Assembly (NCBI RefSeq): GCF_014202315.1
Contig: NZ_JACHGN010000009.1
Coordinates: 155,602 to 219,601, forward strand
Reading direction: 5' to 3'
Length of the DNA: 64,000 nt
Source of the DNA: Thermocatellispora tengchongensis
GTDB lineage: Bacteria; Actinomycetota; Actinomycetes; Streptosporangiales; Streptosporangiaceae
The notes under the pieces are model-generated. The model was not told the DNA's origin. It did not search any database and saw only the letters and a list, made by a program, of their open reading frames with translations. Shown here piece by piece: positions 17,352 through 25,951 of the stretch. The position numbers were made by a program, and so were the translations under genes. How positions within the stretch are numbered: position 1 is the stretch's first letter; each line of letters opens with the position of its first letter.

Positions 17352-19193
17352 GTGATCAGAATCGAGGCGAGCCGGCTCAGGGAACCGGCCGCGTGGATCA
17401 TGTTCGCGGTGGCCGCGACCAGCATCGTCGTGGGCGTCGAGCGCCTGCTCGTGTCCGAGTCGTCACCATTCGGGGGATCGGCGTCGTTCGGTCTGCGCGC
17501 GGTCGGCAGCCTGTCCTCCCTCGTCTCGCCGGTCAACACCGCGCTCCTGCTCGGTGCGGTCCTGCTCGCCACCAAGATCGGCGGCGAGGCGCTCGCCCGC
17601 GCCAAGATGATCGTCATGGCCTCCTTCGGCGCGCTCGCCGTGGGGGCCGTCTTCGGTCTCATCGGCCTGCTCGGCGGTCTGGTCTCCGGTGACCTCAGCT
17701 TCCGCTCCGGGCTGGAGTTCCTGCTCACCGGCCTGGCCAGTCTCGCCATGGTCGTGATCGCGCTGCTCTACCTGGCCCCCCAGGCCCTCCCCGACCGCCC
17801 GCAGCGGGCCGCCGCGCCGCAGAACTTCGGCTACCCGCCACAGCAGCCCGTCCCCGGTCCGGGGCAGGAGCAGGGGCAGGGGTACGTGCCGACGCACAGC
17901 GCCGGCCCGGCGGGCGGCCCCGGTGCGCCGTACGCCGCGCCCCAGGGGCAGCCGCAACCCCAGCCGCCGCTGTACGAGCAGCCGCAGCAGCCGCACCAGC
18001 CGCAGCAGTCGCCGTACGAGCAGCACCAGCAGCCCTCCTTCGAGCAGCAGCCGGGGCAGCAGCAGCCCCCGTTCGCGTCCCCGCAGCAGCCGGCGCAGCA
18101 GGCGCCCGCGTACCAGCCGCAGCCCCAGGAGCCGCAGCAGGCCCAGTCGCAGCAGGCCGCCCTGCCCGCGCTGCCGCCGCCTCCCGCCGCCCAGGAGAGC
18201 GCGCCGCAGCAGCAGCCGCAGCCCCAGCCGGCCGCCCAGGAGCAGCCGTCGTACGCCCAGGAGCCGTCCTACGACTCCTCCTACGGCCAGGACCCGCTCG
18301 CCCGGCCCTACACGGCCGCCCACACGCAGCAGCCCGCCCCCGACTACGGCCAGGCGGCTCCGCAGTACGGCCAGCAGTCCTCCAGCGGCGAGTTCGGCCG
18401 CCCCGCGCCCGACTACGCCAACGCGCCCCTGCCGGGCGACTACGCCAACAACCCGCTGGGGTCCCCGCAGCAGCCGGCGTACCAGTCGTACGGGCAGCAG
18501 TCGCCCTACCAGCAGCCCCAGCAGCCGTACCAGCAGCAGCCCGCCGAGCCCGCCGCCGCCCAGTACGGCGGCTACGGCCAGCAGCAGGGGCAGCAGCAGG
18601 GCCAGCAGTTCGGCTCCGGTGAGTACCAGGACGGCGGCCCGGCGGTCACGCCGTACCCGCAGCAGCAACAGCAGCAGCAGTACTCCACGCCCGGCTACCA
18701 GACGCCGCCGGCGTACGGCCAGCAGCAGCCGTCGTCGTACCAGGGCTACGCCACGCAGCCCGAGCAGCCGCGCTATGAGGACCCGGTGCCGATGGACCCG
18801 CGCAGCCAGCAGCTCGCGCACGCCTACCAGCAGGCGCAGACCTACCAGCAGGCGCACGCGGGCACCGAGCCGCAGCTCCAGTACCCCGCCGAGAGCACGC
18901 CCCCGGCGCAGCACTACGACGACCCCTTCGGACACTCCCAGACGCCGCCCGCGTCGTCGTACACGCCGCAGCACAGCCAGCCGAGCAACCAGCCCCCCAT
19001 GCAGCAGCCGGGCCAGCCGCAGGGCCAGCAGGGCCAGAACCAGTCCTGGCCGCCGGGGGAGCCGCTGGGGGACTCGACGTTGCGTTTCCAGCCGAAGGCG
19101 TACCAGGGGACCGACCCGCTGAACGTCAGCCGGCCGGGCGACGAGCCGATCGACCCCACGGCGATATACACGCCCGGTGACCCGCGAGCTTAA
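17352..19193 (+). CDS. Membrane protein with long Gln/Pro/Tyr-rich tail
   Basis: A 613-residue protein with two very different parts. Residues 1 to about 145 hold four hydrophobic segments (for example AAWIMFAVAATSIVVGVERLL and TALLLGAVLLATKIGG). The rest, about 450 residues, is low-complexity and rich in Gln, Pro, Tyr and Ala (recurrent QQPxYxQ and YGQQ), and is probably disordered. It ends with a less biased segment, DPTAIYTPGDPRA. The GTG at 17352 is preceded by a GGGGG ribosome site. I recognise no catalytic domain. Such tails act in some actinobacterial membrane proteins as scaffolds or condensate-forming regions, which is only a suggestion here. It sits between the F420 genes and whiB, transcribed toward whiB. 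Confidence 0.75.
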   Translation: MIRIEASRLREPAAWIMFAVAATSIVVGVERLLVSESSPFGGSASFGLRAVGSLSSLVSPVNTALLLGAVLLATKIGGEALARAKMIVMASFGALAVGAVFGLIGLLGGLVSGDLSFRSGLEFLLTGLASLAMVVIALLYLAPQALPDRPQRAAAPQNFGYPPQQPVPGPGQEQGQGYVPTHSAGPAGGPGAPYAAPQGQPQPQPPLYEQPQQPHQPQQSPYEQHQQPSFEQQPGQQQPPFASPQQPAQQAPAYQPQPQEPQQAQSQQAALPALPPPPAAQESAPQQQPQPQPAAQEQPSYAQEPSYDSSYGQDPLARPYTAAHTQQPAPDYGQAAPQYGQQSSSGEFGRPAPDYANAPLPGDYANNPLGSPQQPAYQSYGQQSPYQQPQQPYQQQPAEPAAAQYGGYGQQQGQQQGQQFGSGEYQDGGPAVTPYPQQQQQQQYSTPGYQTPPAYGQQQPSSYQGYATQPEQPRYEDPVPMDPRSQQLAHAYQQAQTYQQAHAGTEPQLQYPAESTPPAQHYDDPFGHSQTPPASSYTPQHSQPSNQPPMQQPGQPQGQQGQNQSWPPGEPLGDSTLRFQPKAYQGTDPLNVSRPGDEPIDPTAIYTPGDPRA

Positions 19194-19506
19194 TGACGGT
19201 GCAATCAACGCATAGAGAGAAGGTGGGTCTGGGTCAGGACTGGAAAACGTACTGGTACGTTTCCGTCCGCCGAGGGGGTCAGGCACGGTAGGCCGGGGTC
19301 TCAGGTGGGAAGACCGGCGACGATGGCAAGCATGCGACACCGAACCGGGGCGAGCGGGACTTCCCCCGGTATAGCGGCATGCCGCTTGACGTCACACGCG
19401 GCACGTGCGTGTAATTACAGACGTGTTGTTACGCCTTCCGCAGGGTGGGTATGGGGGAGGCGTCCATGGGGGGCTCCATTGCGGGCGGGCGGCAGGGAGG
19501 TGTGCA
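19194..19506 (+). promoter_or_regulatory. whiB upstream region with palindromes
   Basis: Non-coding. It contains an almost perfect palindrome at 19242-19264 with half-sites ACGTAC and GTACGT separated by TG and extended by GGAAA/TTTCC. It also contains TGTAATTACA at 19410-19419, about 90 bases before the whiB start. The first could be the terminator of the preceding gene or an operator; the second overlaps a plausible -10 region. Known Streptomyces whiB promoters are developmentally controlled, so these are candidate sites. Confidence 0.45.
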
Positions 19507-19764
19507 GTGGCCGACCTGGTCGATGCACAGGCGCTCAGCGCTGAAGATCTTGGCTGGCAGGAGCGCGCCTTGTGCGCGCAAACCGACCCAGAAGCGTTCT
19601 TCCCCGAAAAGGGAGGATCAACCCGGGAGGCCAAGAAGGTTTGCCGCTCCTGTGAGGTGCGGGCCGAGTGCCTTGAGTACGCACTCGAACACGACGAACG
19701 ATTCGGCATCTGGGGCGGCCTGTCCGAACGGGAACGCCGCCGAATCAAGCGAGAGGCCGGTTAA
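19507..19764 (+). CDS. whiB: WhiB-family iron-sulfur transcription factor (WhiB/WhiB2 type)
   Basis: An 85-residue Wbl protein. Four cysteines (Cys23, Cys46, Cys49, Cys55; the last three in C-x2-C-x5-C) bind a 4Fe-4S cluster. They are followed by the turn GIWGG and a basic C-terminal tail, ERERRRIKREAG, for DNA contact. WhiB proteins act with the housekeeping sigma factor region 4 and, in Streptomyces, WhiB with WhiA starts sporulation septation; the mycobacterial ortholog WhiB2 controls septation. The length, sequence and position beside fbiAB support this ortholog rather than another Wbl. The GTG at 19507 is chosen because GGGAGG lies at the correct distance; a longer frame is open upstream. 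Confidence 0.95.
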   Translation: MADLVDAQALSAEDLGWQERALCAQTDPEAFFPEKGGSTREAKKVCRSCEVRAECLEYALEHDERFGIWGGLSERERRRIKREAG

Positions 19765-20469
19765 CGGCCCACGACCGGGTCTCCTGCCACCAGGGGCGGG
19801 CCGGCCCGCCTGCGGGCAGTGGCGTACTTGCGGGCTGCGGGGTAGCGCGCGTACGGGCGGTTCGTGCTCACGGACGGCGGGGTAACGCCCCTCCGGCCAG
19901 TATGTGCTCGCGGGCGGCGGGGGTAACACGCCTGCGGCCGGTGCGTAGCTACGCGTGGCCCGTTCGCTGGACCCGGGCGCGCAGCTCGTGCAGTGCGCGG
20001 GCGGCGGGGTAGCGCGCCCACGGTGGTGCGCGCTCCGCGGGGCGGTCAGCACGCCTACGGCCCGCTTTGGGGCGGGATGCCTCTGGGTCGTGCGCCCAAT
20101 GGCCCACGCACCCGTGCACACCCGCCCCGGCCGCGCAGGCCCGCGTGGAGTGCATGCGGCGCGGGTATCGCGGGCGTAACCGGTGCACACCCGGCGCACC
20201 CGAGCACAACTGTGCGCATACCCGGGCGCGCCCGGCTCACCGCGCGCGCTCATGGCGCGTGCTCACCACGCATGCCGAGGGTGCCGGGGCGCGTCTCGTG
20301 GAAGGGCCTGTCCGGCATCGTCCTCGGCGGCGGGTGGGGCGGCACCCCTCCGGCGCGCACGACGTGGCGCAACGGGCGGACACCGGGTGCGACATCGCAC
20401 CTGGGCACACCAGGCGCCTTCCGCGCCGCGCGCCTTCCGCAGCGCCCTATGACCGGTGCGTGCCTGTGG
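19765..20469. other. Repeat-rich GC intergenic region downstream of whiB
   Basis: No convincing gene. At 19822-19945 an approximately 40-bp degenerate tandem repeat with core GGCGGGGTA recurs (core T at 19843, 19883 and 19924, with a diverged copy near 20010). The remainder is GC-rich sequence with open frames in several phases but no domain or codon pattern that favours one. Confidence 0.5.
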
Positions 20470-20539
20470 TCCGTGCTTCGCACAACGCGGTTCGGGCGTA
20501 TCGAGGGGGGCGTGTCTTCCCTCGTCGGTCGCGAGGCTC
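20470..20539 (-). repeat. Degenerate third copy of the 117-bp interspersed repeat, inverted
   Basis: On the minus strand GACGAGGG-AAGACAC, GCGACCG and GAGC appear in the same order as in the copies at 12.6-12.8 kb, with a short deletion. The flanking CGTGCTTCGCAC and GGTTCGGGCG also align with the same element. Identity is much lower than between the two tandem copies. Confidence 0.5.
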
Positions 20540-20829
20540 ATTCGTGGTCTCGCACTCTTCTCAGCCCAGGCGGGACCCGCGCCCAACCGGTCCGCCCGAT
20601 TACCGGAGCGTGCGCTCTGGCCTGGCTTGCCCTTGGCGAGCCGGGGTGGCCCTATGGATGGGCGTCCGCCATTCGCAGGCCGGGGGCGTCCCGGGCCTTC
20701 CATGGCGGCCGGTTGGCGTGCGTTGTGGGGCAAAAGCGGGCGAATCGCTGAGCATGAGCCATAAGCCCTGCAATAAAGTGCGGAGCACGTCCGATTGGGG
20801 CTTCCCTCCGCCACTGACAGTCGGGGTCC

Positions 20830-23800
20830 ATGTCCAGCACAGATGTTCCCTACGGCGCGCGGCACGCGGTGACCGCGATCGTCGTCGCGCATGACGGCGC
20901 CCGATGGCTCGCGGACACGGTGGCCGCGGTGATGCGGCAGAGCCGGCCGGTGGATCGGCTGGTGGGGGTGGACAACGGGAGCCGGGACGGCGGTGGGCGG
21001 GTGCTGGAGGAGGCGCTCGGGCAGGGGAACGTGCTGGCGCTGCCGCGCTCCACGGGGTTCGGGGAGGCCGTGGGGGAGGTGCTGGAGCGGCTGCCGGCCG
21101 CGCGGGCGCCGGGGGTCGTGGAGTGGGTCTGGCTGATCCACGACGACTGCGCGCCGGACGTACGGGCGCTTGAGGCCCTGCTGTGGGCGGCCGACCATGA
21201 CCCGTCGGCGGCGGTGCTGGGGCCGAAGCTGCGCGACTGGCTGGACCGGCGGCTGCTGCTCGAAGTGGGCGTGACCGTCGATCGGACCGGGCGCAGGGAC
21301 ACCGGGCTGGAGGCGCGCGAGTACGACCAGGGGCAGCACGACGGGGTGCACGACACGCTGTCGGTGTCCACCGCCGGGATGCTGATCCGGCGGGACGTGT
21401 GGGACGAGGTGGGCGGGCTCGATCCCGCCCTGCCGGTGTTCCGTGACGACCTGGACCTGTGCTGGCGGGTGCGCAACGCCGGGCACCGGGTGCTCAACGT
21501 GAGCCATGCGGTCGCCTGGCACGCCGAGGCCGCGACGCGGCGCCGCAGGCGGATCACGGCCAGCGACCATCATCCGCGGCGGCTCGACCGGCGCAACGCG
21601 ATGTTCGTGGTGATGGCGAACCTGCCCTTCCGGGCGCTGCTGTGGGCGCTGGTCCGCAACGTGGTGGGCTCGCTGTTCCGGACGGTGCTGTTCATGCTGG
21701 CCAAGCAGCCCGCCAACGCCCTGGACGAGATCAGCGCGCTCGGGTCCGTGCTCGCCCACCCCGGGCGCATGCTCAGGGCCCGCCGGGCGCGCGCCACGGG
21801 CAGGAAGCAGAACTACCCGCAGATCAAGCGGCTGCTCAGCCCGCCCGGTGCGTCGTACCGGCGGATCGTGGACATGGTGCAGGGGTTCCTGTCCGGGGCC
21901 GGGCCGGTGGATTCGAGCGGGCGCCACCACGCCGCGGCCGAGCGGCAGGAGCAGGACGACGGCGACGAGCTGCTGGTGGACGCGGGCGTGATGCAGCGCG
22001 TGTTCGGCAACCCGGGCGTGCTGCTGTTCCTCGGCCTGCTCGCGGTGACCGTGGCCGCCGAGCGCACCCTGCTGGGCGGCGACCGGCTGGGCGGCGGCGC
22101 GCTGGTGCCCGTGATCGGCGGGGCCTCGGACCTGTGGCGGCTGTACACCGAGGGCTTCCACGCCACCGGCCTGGGCACCGACGCGTGGACGCCCCCGTAC
22201 GTCGCGGTGATCGCGGTGCTGTCCACGGTCCTGTTCGGCAAGCCGTGGCTGGCCGTTACGGTGCTGTTGCTCGGCTGCGTGCCCCTCGCCGGGGTGTCCG
22301 CCTACCTCGCCACCCGGCGCATGATCCCCAGCGCGGGCGCGCGGCTGTGGCTGGCCGCGACGTACGCGCTGATGCCGGTCGCCACCGGGGCCATCGCGGC
22401 CGGGCGGCTCGGCACCGCCGTGGTGCTGGTCCTGCTGCCGGTGTACGCCGCGCTGGCCACGGTGCTGCTCGCGGCCGAGGGCCGCCGCTCCCGGCGGGCC
22501 GCGTGGGGGCTCGGGCTGCTGCTGGCCGTCGGCACCGCGTTCGCCCCGCTCGTGTACGTCCTGGCCGCGATCATCGGCGTCCTGGGCGCCACCGCCTTCG
22601 GCAGCGCGCGGCGCGGAGTCGGCGTGTCGGTGGGCATCGCGCTGGGCGTGCCGCTGGTGCTGCTGTTCCCCTGGCTGGCCCAGATCGCCCGCCACCCCGG
22701 GCAGATCCTGCTGGAGGCCGGGCTGCACCGGCCGTCCCTGGTGGACCCGCGGCTGCCCGCGGCCGACCTGCTCGCGCTGAGTCCGGGCGGGCCGGGCATG
22801 CCGCCGCTGTGGGTGACCGCCGGGCTCATCGCTGCGGCCCTGGGCACGCTGCTCATCCGCCGTCAGCGCATGGTCGTGGCGGTCTGCTGGGGCGTGGCGG
22901 TGTTCGGGGTGCTGGTGGCGATCCTGGCCGGCCGGGCCACCGTGACCTCGATCGCGGGCAGCGAGGCCGCCCCCGCCTGGCCCGGCGTCCCGCTGGCGTT
23001 CGCCGCGACCGGCATGCTGGTCGTGGTCGCGCTGACCTCGCACCGGCTGGCGGAGTTCCGCGCCGCGGGCGGGCTGCGCCGGATCGCCGCGGTGCTCGCC
23101 GCCGCGGTCGCCTTCTCCACCCCGGTGCTCGCGGCGGGGTTCTGGGTCTACCGGGGCGTCACCGGGCCGCTGCGGGGCGACCTGCCGGACGCGATGCCCG
23201 CCCTGGCCGCCGCCGGGTCGGAGGACGGCGAGCGTACGCTGGTGCTGCGCTCCAGCGAGGCCGGCGGGCTCACCTACACCGTGCTGCGCAACCGCACCCC
23301 CCTCATGGGCGAGACCGACCTGCCCGCGCCCGGCCAGGCGCGCGGCCGGCTGGCCGTGGCGGCGTCCGGGCTGGCCTCCGGGCGCGGCGGCCAGGACGCC
23401 GCGGTGCTCGCCACGTACGGCGTGCGGTTCGTGGTCCTGGTCGCGCCCATCGACCCCGCGGTCACCCGGGCGCTGGACTCCCAGCCGGCGCTGGCCCGGA
23501 TGAGCCTGACCGAGACCACCGGCGTGTGGCGGCTGGCGTCCCCGCTGGGGCGGGCCTGGATCGCCGACTCCGCGGGCACGCGCACCCCGGTCAAGGTCAC
23601 CCGTACGCCCGACGGCGGCCTCACCGCCGCCGTACCGGCCGGGCCCGCCGGGCGTACGCTCGTGCTGGCCGAGCCCGCCGGCGACTGGACCGCCACCCTG
23701 GGCGGCGCCACGCTCGCCCGCACCACCGTGGACGGCTGGGCCCAGGGCTTCACCCTCGGCACCGCCGCCGGAACCGCCCGCATCGCCTACGACGACCAGT

Positions 23801-23997
23801 GGCACGCGATCTGGCTGTGGGTGCAGGCCGGCCTGGTCGCGCTGGTGCTCGTGCTGGCGGCGCCCGGCTCCCGGGCCGACGAGGCCGCCCCCGACTACGC
23901 CGACCCGCCGCCGGGCGAGGCCGCGCCCGCCGAGCCGGAGCGGCCGGCGGGACGGCGCGGCAGGCGGGCGAAGCGATCGGAGGTGGCCGCCCGGTGA
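20830..23997 (+). CDS. Large membrane-bound family 2 glycosyltransferase
   Basis: A 1055-residue protein. Residues about 12-260 are a GT-A fold family 2 domain: VTAIVVAHDGARWLADTVAA, VDNGSRDGG, the metal-site WLIHDDCAPD, and FRDDLDLCWRVRNAGHRVL. After a linker, residues about 390-850 contain roughly a dozen hydrophobic segments. They are followed by an extracytoplasmic domain, a last helix near 990-1010, and a charged tail. The fused membrane part suggests transfer to or from a lipid-linked glycan, perhaps with the mannose-activating enzymes nearby. The substrate is unknown. Its stop overlaps the next start as GTGA, so the DUF5719 protein is probably its obligate partner. A frame of this size next to whiB is conserved in many actinobacteria as I recall. 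Confidence 0.85.
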   Translation: MSSTDVPYGARHAVTAIVVAHDGARWLADTVAAVMRQSRPVDRLVGVDNGSRDGGGRVLEEALGQGNVLALPRSTGFGEAVGEVLERLPAARAPGVVEWVWLIHDDCAPDVRALEALLWAADHDPSAAVLGPKLRDWLDRRLLLEVGVTVDRTGRRDTGLEAREYDQGQHDGVHDTLSVSTAGMLIRRDVWDEVGGLDPALPVFRDDLDLCWRVRNAGHRVLNVSHAVAWHAEAATRRRRRITASDHHPRRLDRRNAMFVVMANLPFRALLWALVRNVVGSLFRTVLFMLAKQPANALDEISALGSVLAHPGRMLRARRARATGRKQNYPQIKRLLSPPGASYRRIVDMVQGFLSGAGPVDSSGRHHAAAERQEQDDGDELLVDAGVMQRVFGNPGVLLFLGLLAVTVAAERTLLGGDRLGGGALVPVIGGASDLWRLYTEGFHATGLGTDAWTPPYVAVIAVLSTVLFGKPWLAVTVLLLGCVPLAGVSAYLATRRMIPSAGARLWLAATYALMPVATGAIAAGRLGTAVVLVLLPVYAALATVLLAAEGRRSRRAAWGLGLLLAVGTAFAPLVYVLAAIIGVLGATAFGSARRGVGVSVGIALGVPLVLLFPWLAQIARHPGQILLEAGLHRPSLVDPRLPAADLLALSPGGPGMPPLWVTAGLIAAALGTLLIRRQRMVVAVCWGVAVFGVLVAILAGRATVTSIAGSEAAPAWPGVPLAFAATGMLVVVALTSHRLAEFRAAGGLRRIAAVLAAAVAFSTPVLAAGFWVYRGVTGPLRGDLPDAMPALAAAGSEDGERTLVLRSSEAGGLTYTVLRNRTPLMGETDLPAPGQARGRLAVAASGLASGRGGQDAAVLATYGVRFVVLVAPIDPAVTRALDSQPALARMSLTETTGVWRLASPLGRAWIADSAGTRTPVKVTRTPDGGLTAAVPAGPAGRTLVLAEPAGDWTATLGGATLARTTVDGWAQGFTLGTAAGTARIAYDDQWHAIWLWVQAGLVALVLVLAAPGSRADEAAPDYADPPPGEAAPAEPERPAGRRGRRAKRSEVAAR

Positions 23998-25427
23998 AGT
24001 TCCTGGTCGAGAACCGCTTCGGCATGCTGCTGCTGGTCGTGATCTCGCTGCTCGCCCTGTACGGCGTCGCCCACGTGACCCAGCCCCCCGAGACCGTCAC
24101 CGCCGCCCCGCAGCCCAAGCGGGTCACCGTGGAGTCGGTGAACACCGTCTGCCCCGACCCCGGCGACTCCGTGGTGAGCGCCGTCGCCCCCGGCCGCGAG
24201 GGCGCCCGCGGCGGCGCCGCCACCGTCACCGCCCTGACCGCGCCGGGCGAGAAGGCCGGACCTGCTGCGACCCTGGACCAGCCCGGCAAGTTGTGGCAGA
24301 AGAAGCAGGCCGCGCGCACCGGGCCGCTGATCGTCGCGGGCGACGGGGCGATGGCCGCCGGCCTGGAGGCCGCGCAGACCGCCACCGCCACCTCAGGGGC
24401 CCGGCGCGGGCTCGCGGGCGTACGCTGCGTCGAGCCCGCGGCCGAGGCGTGGTTCGTCGGGCCGGGCCCGGCCGCCGCGGCCGAGGTCACGCTGTACGTC
24501 GCCAACCCCGACAGCGCCCCCGCCTCGGTGGAGGTCGCCGTCTACGCGGGCGAGGGTCCGGTGGTCGGTGACCACGGGTTCATGGTCGAGCCGGGCGAGC
24601 ACCGTACGGTCAACCTCAAGGACATCGCCCCCTCGCCGCTGGTCATGGCCGTCTCGGTGCGCACCGGCAGCGGCCGGGTGGCCAGCGCGGTGCGGGCCGA
24701 GATGGGCGAGGGGCGCGGCGTGGACTGGCTGCCGCAGGCCGCCGCCCCCGCCAAGTCGGTCGTGGTGCCCGGCATCCCGGGCGGCGGCGGCCGGCGCGAG
24801 CTGTACGTCGCCGCGCCCGGCGAGTCGGACGCGGTCGTACAGGTCAAGGCGATCACCGCGGACGGCTTCTACGCCCTGAAGAACCGCGAGACCGTCGAGG
24901 TGCCCGCCGGCTCGGTGGCCACGCTCGACCTGTCCACCGGCATCGGCGGCCAGCCCGCCGCGATAGCGCTCACCAGCGAGACGCCGATCGTGGCCGGCAT
25001 GGTCATCACCGCGACCGGCACGCGGCTCGACGTCGCCTTCAGCGCGGGCGCGGCCCCGATCGACCTGGGCAGCGTGGTCGCCGACAACCGCTCCGGCAAG
25101 GACACCAAGTCGGCGCTGATCCTGTCGGCCCCGGGCAAGGCGGCCAAGGTGAGCGTGCAGGTGCTCCCCGCCGAGGGCGCCGCCCCCGCCGCCACCGAGG
25201 CCGAGATCCCGGCCGCCAGGACCGAGCAGATCGCGCTCCCCAAGGTCCGCGGCGCCTTCGCCGTCGCGGTCACGCCGCTGCCCGGCTCCGGCCCCGTCTA
25301 CGGCGGCCGGGTCCTGGACCAGCGCGACGGGAACGGCCTGCTCATCACCGCCCAGCCCCTCGCCGCCGGCCGCACCTGGGCGCTGGTACCACCGCTCACC
25401 GACTCCCCCTCCACGGTGCTGCCGTAG
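23994..25427 (+). CDS. DUF5719-family membrane-anchored extracytoplasmic protein
   Basis: A 477-residue protein. MKFLVENRFGMLLLVVISLL and the next few residues form a single N-terminal anchor. The remainder is a secreted beta-rich region with repeated V-x-V-x strands (EVTLYVANPDSAPASVEVAV, RELYVAAPGESDAVVQVKAI), consistent with DUF5719. The function of the family is unknown. The GTG start overlaps the stop of the giant glycosyltransferase by 4 bases and has a GGAGG site inside that gene, which implies coupled production in fixed ratio. It may be an accessory or acceptor-binding subunit, by inference only. The downstream gene is convergent. Confidence 0.82.
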   Translation: MKFLVENRFGMLLLVVISLLALYGVAHVTQPPETVTAAPQPKRVTVESVNTVCPDPGDSVVSAVAPGREGARGGAATVTALTAPGEKAGPAATLDQPGKLWQKKQAARTGPLIVAGDGAMAAGLEAAQTATATSGARRGLAGVRCVEPAAEAWFVGPGPAAAAEVTLYVANPDSAPASVEVAVYAGEGPVVGDHGFMVEPGEHRTVNLKDIAPSPLVMAVSVRTGSGRVASAVRAEMGEGRGVDWLPQAAAPAKSVVVPGIPGGGGRRELYVAAPGESDAVVQVKAITADGFYALKNRETVEVPAGSVATLDLSTGIGGQPAAIALTSETPIVAGMVITATGTRLDVAFSAGAAPIDLGSVVADNRSGKDTKSALILSAPGKAAKVSVQVLPAEGAAPAATEAEIPAARTEQIALPKVRGAFAVAVTPLPGSGPVYGGRVLDQRDGNGLLITAQPLAAGRTWALVPPLTDSPSTVLP

Positions 25428-25489
25428 GCGCCCGGCACCGCCGCGACCCCGTGGTGCCAGTCGTCAGCGCCGCTCCTCAGCGCCGGTCC

Positions 25490-25951
25490 TCAGTGCCGGT
25501 CGTCGTAGCCCGGGTCGATGGTCTCGGGCGACAGCCCCAGCAGGCTCGCCACCTGCTCCACCACGGCGTCGTGCACGTACGCGCCGAGCTGGTCGCGGTC
25601 GCGCGCCCGCGCCTCCAGCGGACGCCGGTAGACCACCACGCTCGCCGGATCGGAGCCCGAGGCGGCCTCGGCCCGCCCGAACGGGATGGGCTCGCCCCCG
25701 ACCCGCTCCGGCCCGTCGCCCAGCTCCGACAGCGGCGGCACGTCCTCCACCACGAACTCCACCGACGCGAGCTGCTTGCTCCACCGCGGCTTGAGCCGGT
25801 CCACCGCGTCCAGCACGAGATCGTCGAAGCGCTCGCTGCGCGACCTGGCGATCGGCACGTGCGAGGGCGCGATGGGCCCGCGCATCCCCCGCCCGTGCCG
25901 ATCCCTCCGGCGCGGACCGCGAGGCCGCGGACCTCCAGAATGCGAACTCAC
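25490..25951 (-). CDS. Zincin-like metallopeptidase-family protein, HExxH missing
   Basis: A 153-residue protein of the zincin-like family PF06262, the counterpart of Rv3259 in the same neighbourhood. The conserved core VEFVVEDVPPLSEL, VVVYRRPLEARARDRDQL and the C-terminal VHDAVVEQVASLLGLSPETI are visible. In true metallopeptidases the last segment carries HExxH; here it reads H-D-A-V-V-E-Q-V, so the canonical zinc/catalytic motif is absent. This appears usual in the actinobacterial branch and suggests a non-protease role or an altered site. The N-terminus is Arg/Pro/Gly-rich. The GTG at 25951 has TAAGCT 6 bases upstream, suggesting a leaderless transcript. Confidence 0.8.
   Translation of the reverse strand: MSSHSGGPRPRGPRRRDRHGRGMRGPIAPSHVPIARSRSERFDDLVLDAVDRLKPRWSKQLASVEFVVEDVPPLSELGDGPERVGGEPIPFGRAEAASGSDPASVVVYRRPLEARARDRDQLGAYVHDAVVEQVASLLGLSPETIDPGYDDRH

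Noticed and set aside
20250-20760. Protein-coding frames on both strands in the gap between whiB and the GT2 gene
   Set aside because: Several frames of similar length overlap, none has a ribosome site, a consistent codon bias or a recognisable domain, and part of the region is a decayed repeat.
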